Below, piece after piece: positions 6,687 through 14,602 of a stretch of DNA of 62,291 nucleotides. Where the stretch lies: contig JAWLES010000001.1 in the NCBI GenBank assembly GCA_041685935.1, forward strand, positions 1 to 62,291, given 5' to 3'. The notes below the pieces were generated by a model. That model saw only the letters and a list, made by a program, of their open reading frames with translations, ran no database searches and was not told the DNA's origin. Every line of letters starts with the position of its first letter. The first letter of the stretch is position 1. The DNA is from JAIPEK01 sp041685935 (GTDB lineage: Bacteria > Desulfobacterota > Desulfobacteria > Desulfobacterales > Desulfobacteraceae). A program made the translations under genes and the position numbers.

Positions 6687-8287
6687 GAGCCGGTCTGTTC
6701 CCTGACAAGATTTTTCATCAGCTCCGGGGCCGGGGGGAAATCCGTAATAAAATGTTCCCTGCCGGAAAGGCTCTTCTGAAGAGTGCAGAGGATCACGGGC
6801 AAGGATCTTTTTGTATAGGTCTGCCGGATCATTTCAGTAAAATCAGTCCCTGTAATATCTTTCAAAAACAGATCCGAGATCACTGCTTGCGGTTTGTTCC
6901 GTATGACCGCCTTGAGGGCATTTTGCCGGGATTGGAAAAGAACCGGACGGTACCCGGCCTGGAAAATGAGTCTGTCATATACGGCAAGCCGGGCTCCGGA
7001 AGGGCTGACAGCAAAGCAAACCGGTCTGTCCGAAAGGTTCTTTTCAGCAAGTATGTCTTTATATTTTTTAACAGTTGATTTCAGGTTCCGTTTGTTCAGA
7101 ACTTTTATATAGGTTTCCAGAGCTGCAAAAGAGGCCCGGTTTGCAAGGTGATTGAAGGCAATGTAGGAAAAGGTATCCGAAATCATCAGGTATTCGATCA
7201 GGTTGCCGGCATGGGCGTCAAGCAGAGTTTCCGCAATCCGGGCACTTTGACGCGTTCCGGATTCGATCAGGTCTTTCACTGCCGCGCCTGTATAGTCGCT
7301 GAGATTTTTGTCCAGGGCTCGGGCGGCAGCCATGCTGACATGGTGCAGGGGCTCTTGTATCCCTTTCAGGGCAAAAGCGGCTGACTCAAGTTCAGGTAAG
7401 GTTTCAAGCGCTTCATACGCTGCGAATTTCACTGACGGGGCTGAACCGTTCCGGCTGACAAGGGTGAAGATATCGTTGACAAGGCCTGAAGGATGCGATT
7501 GTGAAACGATTTCCAGTGCGGTTACAACCAGGTCCGTATCTGTCGAGGCCAGGCATTTTTGTAAAACAGCCCGTGCGTCTTCATCTCCTTTTGAAAGATG
7601 GCAAAATGCACGGAACCGTTCTTTTACGGAGGATGCCTGAAGTTCCAGGATACGGGTATTCACATTGTTTTCATACGACGGGGATGATTTTTCAAAGCCG
7701 GGATCAGGAGAGTTTTTTGATTGAATGTGCCGGATCGCATCCAGGATGTTCCGGTCCCTTTTGCTGGTTGCAGCAGCTTTTTCAAGCCGTTTCAGGGCAA
7801 GCCCGGAACCTGTTTTTTCAAGCGCCTTAACTGCAAGCTCTTTTAAATTTGTGTCGTTGTACAGAATGAAATCGGCTATATCATCCACCAGGGTATCAAC
7901 TGCAAGGTCGCCGGCTGTTTTCAGGGTGGCGGCCAGAATTCGCGAATCGGTTTCATTGGACAGAATGTGACGAATCAGGGGAACAAATTTTTTCAGTTCA
8001 GCCTGTTCAAGATTGTTGAACAGTATTACAGCGAAAGCAAAGTTCATATGAGCCCGGTCGATTATAAGCTGAACGATCCTGCCCTGAATTTCCGGATCAC
8101 GGTTACGCCCGTCCATAAGGAAGGAAAGAGATTCAAATGCGCTTTGGTCGTCTGCAAGGGCAAGGAGCGTCAGCACTTCAAGCCTGGTTTCAAAAGACTG
8201 CTTTTCGAATTCATGCAGCAGTGTTTTGGCGGCATTTATATCTTTTCTCTCCAGGTGGTGTTTGATCCTGTCTGCATATGATTTCAT
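6683..8287 (-). CDS. HEAT-repeat protein with C-terminal pseudo-receiver domain
   Basis: A 534-residue protein. Residues 1-385 are a series of paired amphipathic helices of HEAT/Armadillo type (for example DTNLKELAVKALEKTGSGLALKRLEKA). The last 115 or so residues look like a response-regulator receiver: a hydrophobic first strand (VCFAVSPSG), PQAVISDLFLKDITGTDFTEMIRQ around the phosphoacceptor aspartate, and LPVILCT. The acidic pair normally after strand 1 is missing, and CTLQ stands where T/S and later K are expected, so phosphorylation is doubtful. It likely acts as a protein-interaction platform, perhaps for the downstream ATP-grasp enzyme. Confidence 0.75.
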   Translation of the reverse strand: MKSYADRIKHHLERKDINAAKTLLHEFEKQSFETRLEVLTLLALADDQSAFESLSFLMDGRNRDPEIQGRIVQLIIDRAHMNFAFAVILFNNLEQAELKKFVPLIRHILSNETDSRILAATLKTAGDLAVDTLVDDIADFILYNDTNLKELAVKALEKTGSGLALKRLEKAAATSKRDRNILDAIRHIQSKNSPDPGFEKSSPSYENNVNTRILELQASSVKERFRAFCHLSKGDEDARAVLQKCLASTDTDLVVTALEIVSQSHPSGLVNDIFTLVSRNGSAPSVKFAAYEALETLPELESAAFALKGIQEPLHHVSMAAARALDKNLSDYTGAAVKDLIESGTRQSARIAETLLDAHAGNLIEYLMISDTFSYIAFNHLANRASFAALETYIKVLNKRNLKSTVKKYKDILAEKNLSDRPVCFAVSPSGARLAVYDRLIFQAGYRPVLFQSRQNALKAVIRNKPQAVISDLFLKDITGTDFTEMIRQTYTKRSLPVILCTLQKSLSGREHFITDFPPAPELMKNLVREQTGS

Positions 8288-9315
8288 AATACCGGCTGTT
8301 CTTTCGATTTAAAGCCAAACGGGTTGTTCTTCTGCCAGCGCCAGGTGTCCCGGCACATGTCGGTCAGGGATTTTGCCGCTTTCCATCCGAGTTCGTTTTC
8401 CGCCTTTGAAGGATCGGCCCAGCAGGCTGCGATATCACCTGGTCTTCTCGGCGTTATTTTATAGGGTATGGGCCGGCCGCAGGCTTTTTCAAAAGCCCTT
8501 ATCATCTCCAGAACCGAAATTCCCCTGCCGGTGCCGAGGTTGTAGATGACAAGGCCGCATTGCTGGAAAAGCGGATCAAGTACCTTTATGTGGCCGTCCG
8601 CCAGGTCGGTGACATGAATAAAATCCCTGACCCCGGTACCGTCAGGGGTGTCATAGTCATTGCCGAAAACATTCAGATGATCGAGCCGTCCCGCAGCCAC
8701 CCGTGAGATAAAAGGCATCAGATTGTTGGGTATGCCGCCGGGGTCCTCTCCTATCCTGCCGCTTTCATGGGCGCCCACCGGGTTGAAATACCGCAGTATA
8801 GCTATATTCCACCCCGGTTCCGAGTGGTGCAGATCCTTAAGGATTTCTTCGATCATCAATTTGGTTCTGCCGTAAGGATTTGCCGCGGACAGGGGAAAAT
8901 CCTCTTTTATGGGAAGTTCTGACGGGTCTCCGTAAACTGTGGCAGAGGAGCTGAAAACGATGTTTCTGACGTTGTTTCTCTGCATTGCCTCAAGGAGGGT
9001 AAGGGTTCCGGTTATATTGTTTTGAAAGTACTTAAGAGGCGCGTAAACGGATTCGCCCACTGCTTTGAGCCCGGCAAAGTGGATGACGGCGTCAAATGCA
9101 TGTTTTTTGAAAATAAGGTCCAGGGCTTTGGAATCGGCAAGGTCGTTTTCATAAAATTCGATGTGCTTGCCGGTGATTTCCTCCGCAATATCAATGCACC
9201 GCCTGCTGCTGTTGGACAGGTTGTCAACCACTGCCACTTCCAGGTTGTTTTCCAGAAGTTTTATACAAGTGTGGCTGCCGATATAGCCGGCTCCGCCGGT
9301 TACGAGTATTTTCAT
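8284..9315 (-). CDS. galE: UDP-glucose 4-epimerase
   Basis: A 343-residue extended short-chain dehydrogenase that interconverts UDP-glucose and UDP-galactose. The NAD-binding motif GGAGYIG is at 7-13. Catalytic residues appear in SSSATVYG (about 123-130) and YGRTK (Y near 148, K near 152). The GalE-type segments DYDTPDGTGVRDFIHVTDLADGH and YNLGTGRGISVLEM are intact. AAGGTGG precedes the ATG. Its product feeds LPS or exopolysaccharide. It overlaps the start of the HEAT-repeat gene by 4 nt and could be the first gene of that minus-strand run. Confidence 0.95.
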   Translation of the reverse strand: MKILVTGGAGYIGSHTCIKLLENNLEVAVVDNLSNSSRRCIDIAEEITGKHIEFYENDLADSKALDLIFKKHAFDAVIHFAGLKAVGESVYAPLKYFQNNITGTLTLLEAMQRNNVRNIVFSSSATVYGDPSELPIKEDFPLSAANPYGRTKLMIEEILKDLHHSEPGWNIAILRYFNPVGAHESGRIGEDPGGIPNNLMPFISRVAAGRLDHLNVFGNDYDTPDGTGVRDFIHVTDLADGHIKVLDPLFQQCGLVIYNLGTGRGISVLEMIRAFEKACGRPIPYKITPRRPGDIAACWADPSKAENELGWKAAKSLTDMCRDTWRWQKNNPFGFKSKEQPVL

Positions 9316-9434
9316 ACACCACCTTTTGAATCATGTTTTAATACATACTACCCTTTTTCACCGGTTTTGTATACCGGTCAATCGGCAATTTGTCACTGCT
9401 TCTTATGGGAGCGGTGAAAATTTGAATACAGATG

Positions 9435-9463
9435 TTGAGACCCCGGAGAAAATATAGTATAAT
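9435..9463 (+). promoter_or_regulatory. sigma70-like promoter of the HesB-like selenoprotein gene
   Basis: TTGAGA at 9435-9440, a 17-nt spacer and the consensus TATAAT at 9458-9463. Transcription would start near 9470, leaving a leader of about 95 nt. Confidence 0.6.
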
Positions 9464-9564
9464 CAAGGTTATATTATAGTTTCTTGACAATATGATCCTC
9501 CGTCATTATTGTTGAGTATAGAAGGCCCGAGGCCCGATAATAAAAAAAACAAGGAGAGTTTGTA

Positions 9565-9879
9565 ATGATTGAACTGACGGATTCTGCAAAACAGCAGATC
9601 GACGAATACTTTAACGGAAGAGAACCTTCCCCTATCAGAATATTCCTGAATTCCGGCGGCTGAGGCGGCCCATCTCTTGCTATGGCTCTGGATGAGCCTA
9701 GGGGAAACGATGAATCCTATGACATAAAGGGATATAATTTTGTTGTGGACAAAGAGTTCATGACCCAGGCACAGTTTATCAAGATTGATTTCACAGGCAT
9801 GGGATTCCATCTTGATTCAAAAATTGATTTTGGCCAGTCAGCCTGCTCAAGCTGCGGCACAACAGGCTCCTGCTGCTGA
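9565..9879 (+). CDS. HesB/IscA-like selenoprotein (Sec at codon 33, in-frame UGA)
   Basis: A 104-residue small protein of the HesB/IscA-like type, read through an in-frame UGA at 9661-9663. The N-terminus (MIELTDSAKQQIDEYF...IRIFLNSGG) and the remainder (GGPSLAMALDE...) join smoothly, giving LNSGG-U-GGPSLAM. In Cys homologues this position is a cysteine that can bind an Fe-S cluster or metal. The C-terminus adds CSSCGTTGSCC. AAGGAG lies 8 nt before the ATG. A stem-loop suited to a bacterial SECIS starts 3 nt after the UGA. HesB-like selenoproteins are an established family in deltaproteobacteria, and SelD is encoded in this window. The gene is monocistronic. Confidence 0.88.
9667..9698 (+). 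promoter_or_regulatory. putative SECIS of the HesB-like selenoprotein
   Basis: GGCCCATC (9667-9674) can pair with GATGAGCC (9691-9698), with one mismatch, closing a 16-nt loop that contains TATGGCTC. It starts 3 nt after the UGA inside the coding sequence, as expected for bacterial selenocysteine insertion elements. Confidence 0.55.
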
Positions 9880-9920
9880 GCAGATAAATTTCTGTATTTT
9901 CTGAATACCCTGTTTTTAAG

Positions 9921-9960
9921 TGTCAGGGAGTGGTTAAAACCATGCCCTGACATATTTTTA
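9921..9960 (+). terminator. rho-independent terminator after the selenoprotein gene
   Basis: TGTCAGGG (9921-9928) pairs with CCCTGACA (9945-9952), with an inner TGGTT/AACCA stem (9931-9935, 9938-9942). TATTTTTA follows. Confidence 0.8.
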
Positions 9961-9961
9961 A

Positions 9962-9991
9962 GGTCAACCCCTGACAGGGGTTGACCCTTTT
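9962..9991. terminator. second hairpin, perfect stem
   Basis: GGTCAACCCCT (9962-9972) pairs with AGGGGTTGACC (9976-9986) around GAC, followed by CTTTTA. With the hairpin just upstream it makes a double terminator, probably insulating the next gene. Confidence 0.65.
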
Positions 9992-10048
9992 ATCCCCCCA
10001 TGGTAGCTTTCTTTGAAATCTGTCCTTAACAAAAATACCGGCAGGAAA

Positions 10049-10903
10049 ATGGAAAAACGATTTTTACGTACCATCCCGCTTCTGGCTGCCTGCTTTGCAG
10101 CCCTGATTTTTTTCCAGGGTTGCGGAGACAGGGAAAAAACAGATGAAAAGATTCTGGGAGGGTGGATACAAAAGAGCGGGAACAAGTATATTTTTCTGTC
10201 CCTCCAGTCCGGAAACACCTGGTCCGCATCCGTGAAAATTGCTGATGTGACGACCCGGATAATCGAGGTCAGGGGTAAAGCGTCAGGGAACTGGCACCTG
10301 GATGGCGATTCCTTGGTCCTGACGGTTGTGGAGTCCAATATCAGTGATGTTTTTGAAAAGAACAATACCTCCTTTTTTACTATTGTGAATATCACTGATA
10401 CTCAAATGGAGCTGGAAAATTCCGTGGGAAGGGTGGTGACATGGAAATCCTCCTCTTCAGATGCTCAAAAGGGCTCAGGAGAAGGGGTATCCGAGGTCAT
10501 TGAGATGGACCCTGTTGCCGTGAACCTGAACAAAAACCGCTCCCATGACAAGGACCGTTACCTTTGCCTCAACCTGGAGATTGTACTCAAGGAGCTTCTG
10601 CCCGGCACATCGATCCCGGAGATTCACCCCAGGGCCAGGGAAGCGCTTATAATCTATTTGAGTTCCCTTGTATATAATGATGTAAGGAATATGGACAGGG
10701 TGAAGGAGCTGCAGGGGCAGCTGAAGATGATACTTGATCCTTACCTGAACGGATTTGTGGAAGAGGTCAAAATCGACCATGTGATCATCTCTTCCACCAT
10801 GGACAAGGTGGAGGAATTCATCATCGAACATACACTGGGCGAACAGACAGGTGAAGATGAAGAAACGGAAAATGATCAATCAAATGATAAAAAGGGTGAG
10901 TAG
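10049..10903 (+). CDS. putative lipoprotein with FliL-like C-terminal region
   Basis: A 284-residue protein with a lipoprotein signal peptide: basic MEKRFLR, a hydrophobic core, then the lipobox FQGC near residue 26. Residues of about 35-130 look like a small beta-rich domain (GGWIQKSGNKYIFLSLQSG...GNWHLDGDSLVLTVVE). From about 150 on, the pattern resembles FliL: VAVNLNKNR...YLCLNLEIVLKE, then PRAREALIIYLSSLVYNDVRNMDRVKELQGQLKMIL. A TTG at 10013 also opens the frame, but the ATG at 10049 follows GCAGG and starts the signal peptide. No flagellar genes are nearby, so a motor role is unproven. The acidic tail runs into thyX. Confidence 0.7.
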   Translation: MEKRFLRTIPLLAACFAALIFFQGCGDREKTDEKILGGWIQKSGNKYIFLSLQSGNTWSASVKIADVTTRIIEVRGKASGNWHLDGDSLVLTVVESNISDVFEKNNTSFFTIVNITDTQMELENSVGRVVTWKSSSSDAQKGSGEGVSEVIEMDPVAVNLNKNRSHDKDRYLCLNLEIVLKELLPGTSIPEIHPRAREALIIYLSSLVYNDVRNMDRVKELQGQLKMILDPYLNGFVEEVKIDHVIISSTMDKVEEFIIEHTLGEQTGEDEETENDQSNDKKGE

Positions 10904-10908
10904 CCGGC

Positions 10909-11583
10909 ATGAAAGTAATTGATCCACACTTTGAAATACTGTATATGCCTGACGGCGATGGAATCGTTAAACATCTGGAACTGGCCGCAAGGACATGCTA
11001 CAAATCAGAGGATAAAATCACACCGGATTCAGCTGAAACCTTTTTGGCCCGAATCATCAAAAGCGGACACGAAAGTGTTATTGAGCACGCCTCGGTTTCG
11101 GTGCGGATGGTGTGTGACAGAGGGGTTTCCCATGAACTTGTAAGACACCGCCTTTGCTCGTTCAGCCAGGAAAGCACGCGGTATGCAAATTACTCCAAAG
11201 ATAAATTCGGAAATGAAATAACCGTGATCCGCCCATTCTTTTTTGAAAGAGGCTCCGGTCGTTACAATGAATGGGAAAATGCCATGCAGGCGTGTGAAAA
11301 AGCTTATCTTTCCCTTCTTTCAGCCGGCGCCAAGGCTCAGGAGGCCCGCAGCGTACTGCCCAACAGCCTGAAAACCGATATTGTGGTCACTGCCAATTTA
11401 AGACAGTGGCGCCATATTTTCAAACTGAGGTGCTCCAAGGCTTCTCATCCCCAGATGAGGCAGTTGATGCTCCCTTTGCTGAAAACTTTTCATTCCTGTA
11501 TTCCGGTGATGTTTGATGCGCTTTATGAAAATTTTAAAGAGGATATGGACTCTTTCGGAGACCTTGCAGCCCCGGTTGCCTAG
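10909..11583 (+). CDS. thyX: flavin-dependent thymidylate synthase ThyX
   Basis: A 224-residue FAD-dependent enzyme that makes dTMP from dUMP using methylene-tetrahydrofolate and NADPH. The ThyX motif appears as RHRLCSFSQESTRYANYS (about 79-96), and the upstream IEHASVSVRM and C-terminal LRQWRHIFKLRCS segments carry the flavin and nucleotide contacts. It starts 5 nt after the lipoprotein gene. Its stop codon overlaps that of the convergent thiamine diphosphokinase. ThyX replaces ThyA in many anaerobes. Confidence 0.95.
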   Translation: MKVIDPHFEILYMPDGDGIVKHLELAARTCYKSEDKITPDSAETFLARIIKSGHESVIEHASVSVRMVCDRGVSHELVRHRLCSFSQESTRYANYSKDKFGNEITVIRPFFFERGSGRYNEWENAMQACEKAYLSLLSAGAKAQEARSVLPNSLKTDIVVTANLRQWRHIFKLRCSKASHPQMRQLMLPLLKTFHSCIPVMFDALYENFKEDMDSFGDLAAPVA

Positions 11584-12215
11584 TCTTTGGATTTTGTGAC
11601 GATCAAAAGTCCCTGCCGGATGGAAATAACCGCACTTTCGGCTGTGAAACGGTTGCTGATGCCCAGGGAGGATCCCATGTATATTTCCTTGTTGTGCAGG
11701 GGAAACTCAAGTCCTTCCAGGGTAACGCCTGATACTTTTTCCGTCAGCGGAATGATCGAGAGAAATTCTCCGGGTGTGCCCCGGAGGGTCAGGTGGTCAT
11801 TGACAAGGTAAATACAGTTGTGATCGTCAATGATACTGCTTTTGATGTTTAAGTCAGCCATTTTTTTTAAAAGCATTATGTTGGCCAGGGTGTGATCGAG
11901 CCTGGAACCGGAAGCTCCTAAAAAAATGATTTCGCAAGCCTTGTGTTCAATCGCCCACATGGCTGCAAGTTCGGTATCTGTGGCATCTTTTTTGACAGAG
12001 TGCTGAATCATTTCAACTGACCGGCCCTTGAAAAACTCCATGTTTTCAGGCCCGATGGAGTCAAAGTCGCCTATGATCACATCCGGTAAAATGCCCATGG
12101 ATTTGAGATGACCGGCTCCTGCGTCCGCGCACACGATTTTGTCAGCCGTTCCGGCCAGCTCCAGAAAACGCTTTTGATTTTTTATGACTCCGCTTGAGAC
12201 AATGATAAACTTCAT
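11580..12215 (-). CDS. thiamine diphosphokinase
   Basis: A 211-residue thiamine pyrophosphokinase that converts thiamine to thiamine diphosphate with ATP. The prokaryotic motif set is complete: CADAGAGHLKSMGILPDVIIGD (about 28-49), FDSIG, KKDATDTELAAMWA (about 74-87) and GASGSRLDHTLANI (about 98-111). The open frame extends to 12278, but the ATG at 12215 follows AAGAGA and gives the usual N-terminus (KFIIVSSG), so I place the start there. The stop overlaps thyX. Confidence 0.9.
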   Translation of the reverse strand: MKFIIVSSGVIKNQKRFLELAGTADKIVCADAGAGHLKSMGILPDVIIGDFDSIGPENMEFFKGRSVEMIQHSVKKDATDTELAAMWAIEHKACEIIFLGASGSRLDHTLANIMLLKKMADLNIKSSIIDDHNCIYLVNDHLTLRGTPGEFLSIIPLTEKVSGVTLEGLEFPLHNKEIYMGSSLGISNRFTAESAVISIRQGLLIVTKSKD

Positions 12216-12333
12216 AATTTCTCTTGTTAACATAAATTGGACAGGAACGCACAGCCTTTTTACAGAACAGGTCCGCATCAGGCGGATGCTTTGTTACTTG
12301 ACAGTCTGACCGGATACCTATATTTTCCTTGAG

Positions 12334-13521
12334 ATGAGATTTGCAACCACCATAAACCGCTATATTTTTACCGAACTTATTCCTCCATTCGCCATTTCCC
12401 TTATTTTCCTGACCTTTCTTTTTCTGATGACCAGGATTCCGGATATTACCCATATGGTTGTAAATTATAATACCGGTCTGGGGTCTCTTCTTTTGCTCCT
12501 GGCTTACTCGTTTCCCAGGTTCCTCGAGTTTACCATCCCCATGTCGGTTATGATTTCGGTGCTGCTGACTTTCATGCGTATGGCTGGAGATAACGAGATT
12601 ACCGCACTCAAGGGGGGAGGGGTCTCCATATACAGAATCCTGCCGCCGGTTATGGTGTTCTGTTTTCTGGGGTTTCTGCTCGGTGTCTGGATCACCACAT
12701 GGGCGGTGCCTGAAAGCAGGGTGGCATTCAAGAAAAAGAGTCTTGAAATAGCCAAAACCAATCTGGATGTGGCGCTCCAGGAAAGAAAGTTCAACACCAG
12801 TTTTGATGACGTGATGATCTATGTGAGCAGTGTGGATGTCAATTCAAAAAAGCTTGAGGATGTTTTCATTGAAGACCGGCGTACAAATGGTATGGTGAAT
12901 ATTTCCGTGGCACCGGAAGGGATTCTTGTTTCAGACAAGGAGAAAATGTTTTATACGCTTCGCCTTTATGACGGGAAAATAAACCAGGTGGACCTTCAGG
13001 ACGAAACCGTGAATACGGTTACATTCAAAACTTATGATATTAACCTGGATCTCACAGGTGAAGGCGGCTCCCCCGACCGTATTGACAGGGATCTGGATGA
13101 GATGTCGCTATCCGAGCTGGCCGGGTTTATCAGGAGTGAGCCGGAAGATAAAAAAAAGCTCTATACAGCGCTCATGGAGATGCATGAAAAATTTTCTCTT
13201 CCTTTCGCCTGCATTGCCCTGGGCATTCTTGCCTTTCCCCTGGGTATCCAGTCGGTTTCCCTGAGACGGTCCTCAGGTTTCGGACTCGGGATTTTTTTCT
13301 TTATCGTTTACTATCTGCTTTTGGCGCTCGGATGGGCAGCAGGTGAAACCGGCCGGTATCCGGCCGCGCTCGGCATGTGGCTTCCGGATCTGATCATGGG
13401 GGCTGTCGGGGTATATCTTCTGCACCGGAACGTAAAGGAAAAACCTTTAAAGCTTCCGGCGCTTTTCCCGGGAAAGCTTGTCTTGTTTATCAAAGGCCGG
13501 CGCGGAAACAAGGGGATGTAG
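12334..13521 (+). CDS. lptF: LPS export ABC transporter permease LptF
   Basis: A 395-residue YjgP/YjgQ-family inner-membrane permease that, with LptG and the LptB ATPase, extracts LPS into the Lpt bridge. Three N-terminal helices (about 15-125), a periplasmic beta-jellyroll domain (about 130-270) and three C-terminal helices (about 285-365) are visible. The cytoplasmic coupling segment MRMAGDNEITALKGGGVS (about 81-98) is characteristic. It is followed directly by lptG, so order identifies it as LptF. lptA, lptB and lptC are not in the window. Confidence 0.9.
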   Translation: MRFATTINRYIFTELIPPFAISLIFLTFLFLMTRIPDITHMVVNYNTGLGSLLLLLAYSFPRFLEFTIPMSVMISVLLTFMRMAGDNEITALKGGGVSIYRILPPVMVFCFLGFLLGVWITTWAVPESRVAFKKKSLEIAKTNLDVALQERKFNTSFDDVMIYVSSVDVNSKKLEDVFIEDRRTNGMVNISVAPEGILVSDKEKMFYTLRLYDGKINQVDLQDETVNTVTFKTYDINLDLTGEGGSPDRIDRDLDEMSLSELAGFIRSEPEDKKKLYTALMEMHEKFSLPFACIALGILAFPLGIQSVSLRRSSGFGLGIFFFIVYYLLLALGWAAGETGRYPAALGMWLPDLIMGAVGVYLLHRNVKEKPLKLPALFPGKLVLFIKGRRGNKGM

Positions 13522-13522
13522 A

Positions 13523-14602
13523 ATGACGATTCTTCACAGATACTGGCTCAAGGAATTTGCCAAATACTTTTTCATCATTCATCTGATAGTTCAGTTTATC
13601 TTTGTGGCAGTGGATTACCTGTCAAGGATGGATCACTTTCTGGAATCCAGGATTACCCTTCTCCAGGCGCTTGGATATGTACTTTTAAAAGTTCCTTTCA
13701 TGTTTGTGGAGTTGACGCCGGCGGTGGTAATGCTTTCGGTTATAGTGGTTTTCGGGCTCATGAACAGGAACAATGAACTGATTGCCGTTAAATCGAGCGG
13801 GGTCTCCATTTACCATCTGGTCAAACCTGCTGCATTTGCTGGCATTGTCCTCTCTTTCGGCATGATTTTCCTCGGCGAGACCATCGTTCCTGTGACCATG
13901 TCTAAAGCCAACTACATCAAGTACGTCGTGATAAAGGGGGATCACTCTGTTCACAGGTCAAGGAAGGATATATGGATGAAACAGGACAGGAATATTATCC
14001 ATGTAAATTATTACAACCCTTCGGATAATACGATTTCAGGCCTGACTCTTACCAGGATGGATGATACTTTCGGAATGACCAAGAGAATTGATGCTGAAAG
14101 CGGGGAATTCAAAAACGGAAGCTGGCACCTTTCAAATGTGATTGAGCAGGATTACGTGAAAAAGCTCGACGAGTATGAAGTCCGCAGCCATGGGAGCATG
14201 ATTCATGACATCGGCATTGAGCCGGACAACCTCAAAAAGATCGCCAAAAAATCGGAAGAAATGAGTCTTGCAGAGCTTTCAGATTATATCGGCAAAGTTG
14301 AGGCGGAAGGATACGATGCCGGCAAGTATCGCGTGGATTTCCATGCCAAAATCGCTTTTCCCTTTATCTGTTTTTTAATGGCCTTGACCGGAACGGCCGC
14401 GGGGATGAGGCCCATGGCCAGAAACCATTTGCCGCTGGCGGTCGCCACAGGTGTTTTGATTTCATTTGTATACTGGGTCATGTACAGTTTCTGTATTTCA
14501 CTTGGCTACGGCAAAATGCTCCCTCCCTTAATCAGCGCCTGGCTGACCAATCTGGTATTTTTATGTTTCAGTGTGTGGTTTTTAATAACGGTTGATGACT
14601 GA
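13523..14602 (+). CDS. lptG: LPS export ABC transporter permease LptG
   Basis: A 359-residue partner of LptF with the same layout: helices at about 12-120, a periplasmic domain at about 130-255 and three C-terminal helices. The coupling segment reads NRNNELIAVKSSGVSIYHL (about 75-93). The frame is open further upstream, but the ATG at 13523 gives the typical start (MTILHRYWLKEFAKYFF). It lies 1 nt after the lptF stop and shares one base with the lpxK start (TGATG). It acts at the inner membrane. Confidence 0.9.
   Translation: MTILHRYWLKEFAKYFFIIHLIVQFIFVAVDYLSRMDHFLESRITLLQALGYVLLKVPFMFVELTPAVVMLSVIVVFGLMNRNNELIAVKSSGVSIYHLVKPAAFAGIVLSFGMIFLGETIVPVTMSKANYIKYVVIKGDHSVHRSRKDIWMKQDRNIIHVNYYNPSDNTISGLTLTRMDDTFGMTKRIDAESGEFKNGSWHLSNVIEQDYVKKLDEYEVRSHGSMIHDIGIEPDNLKKIAKKSEEMSLAELSDYIGKVEAEGYDAGKYRVDFHAKIAFPFICFLMALTGTAAGMRPMARNHLPLAVATGVLISFVYWVMYSFCISLGYGKMLPPLISAWLTNLVFLCFSVWFLITVDD

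Noticed and set aside
9682..9879. 65-codon gene starting after the UGA, as a plain gene caller would report
   Set aside because: The Shine-Dalgarno and promoter are upstream of the UGA and the N-terminal part belongs to the same HesB-like fold, so the longer Sec-containing gene is preferred.
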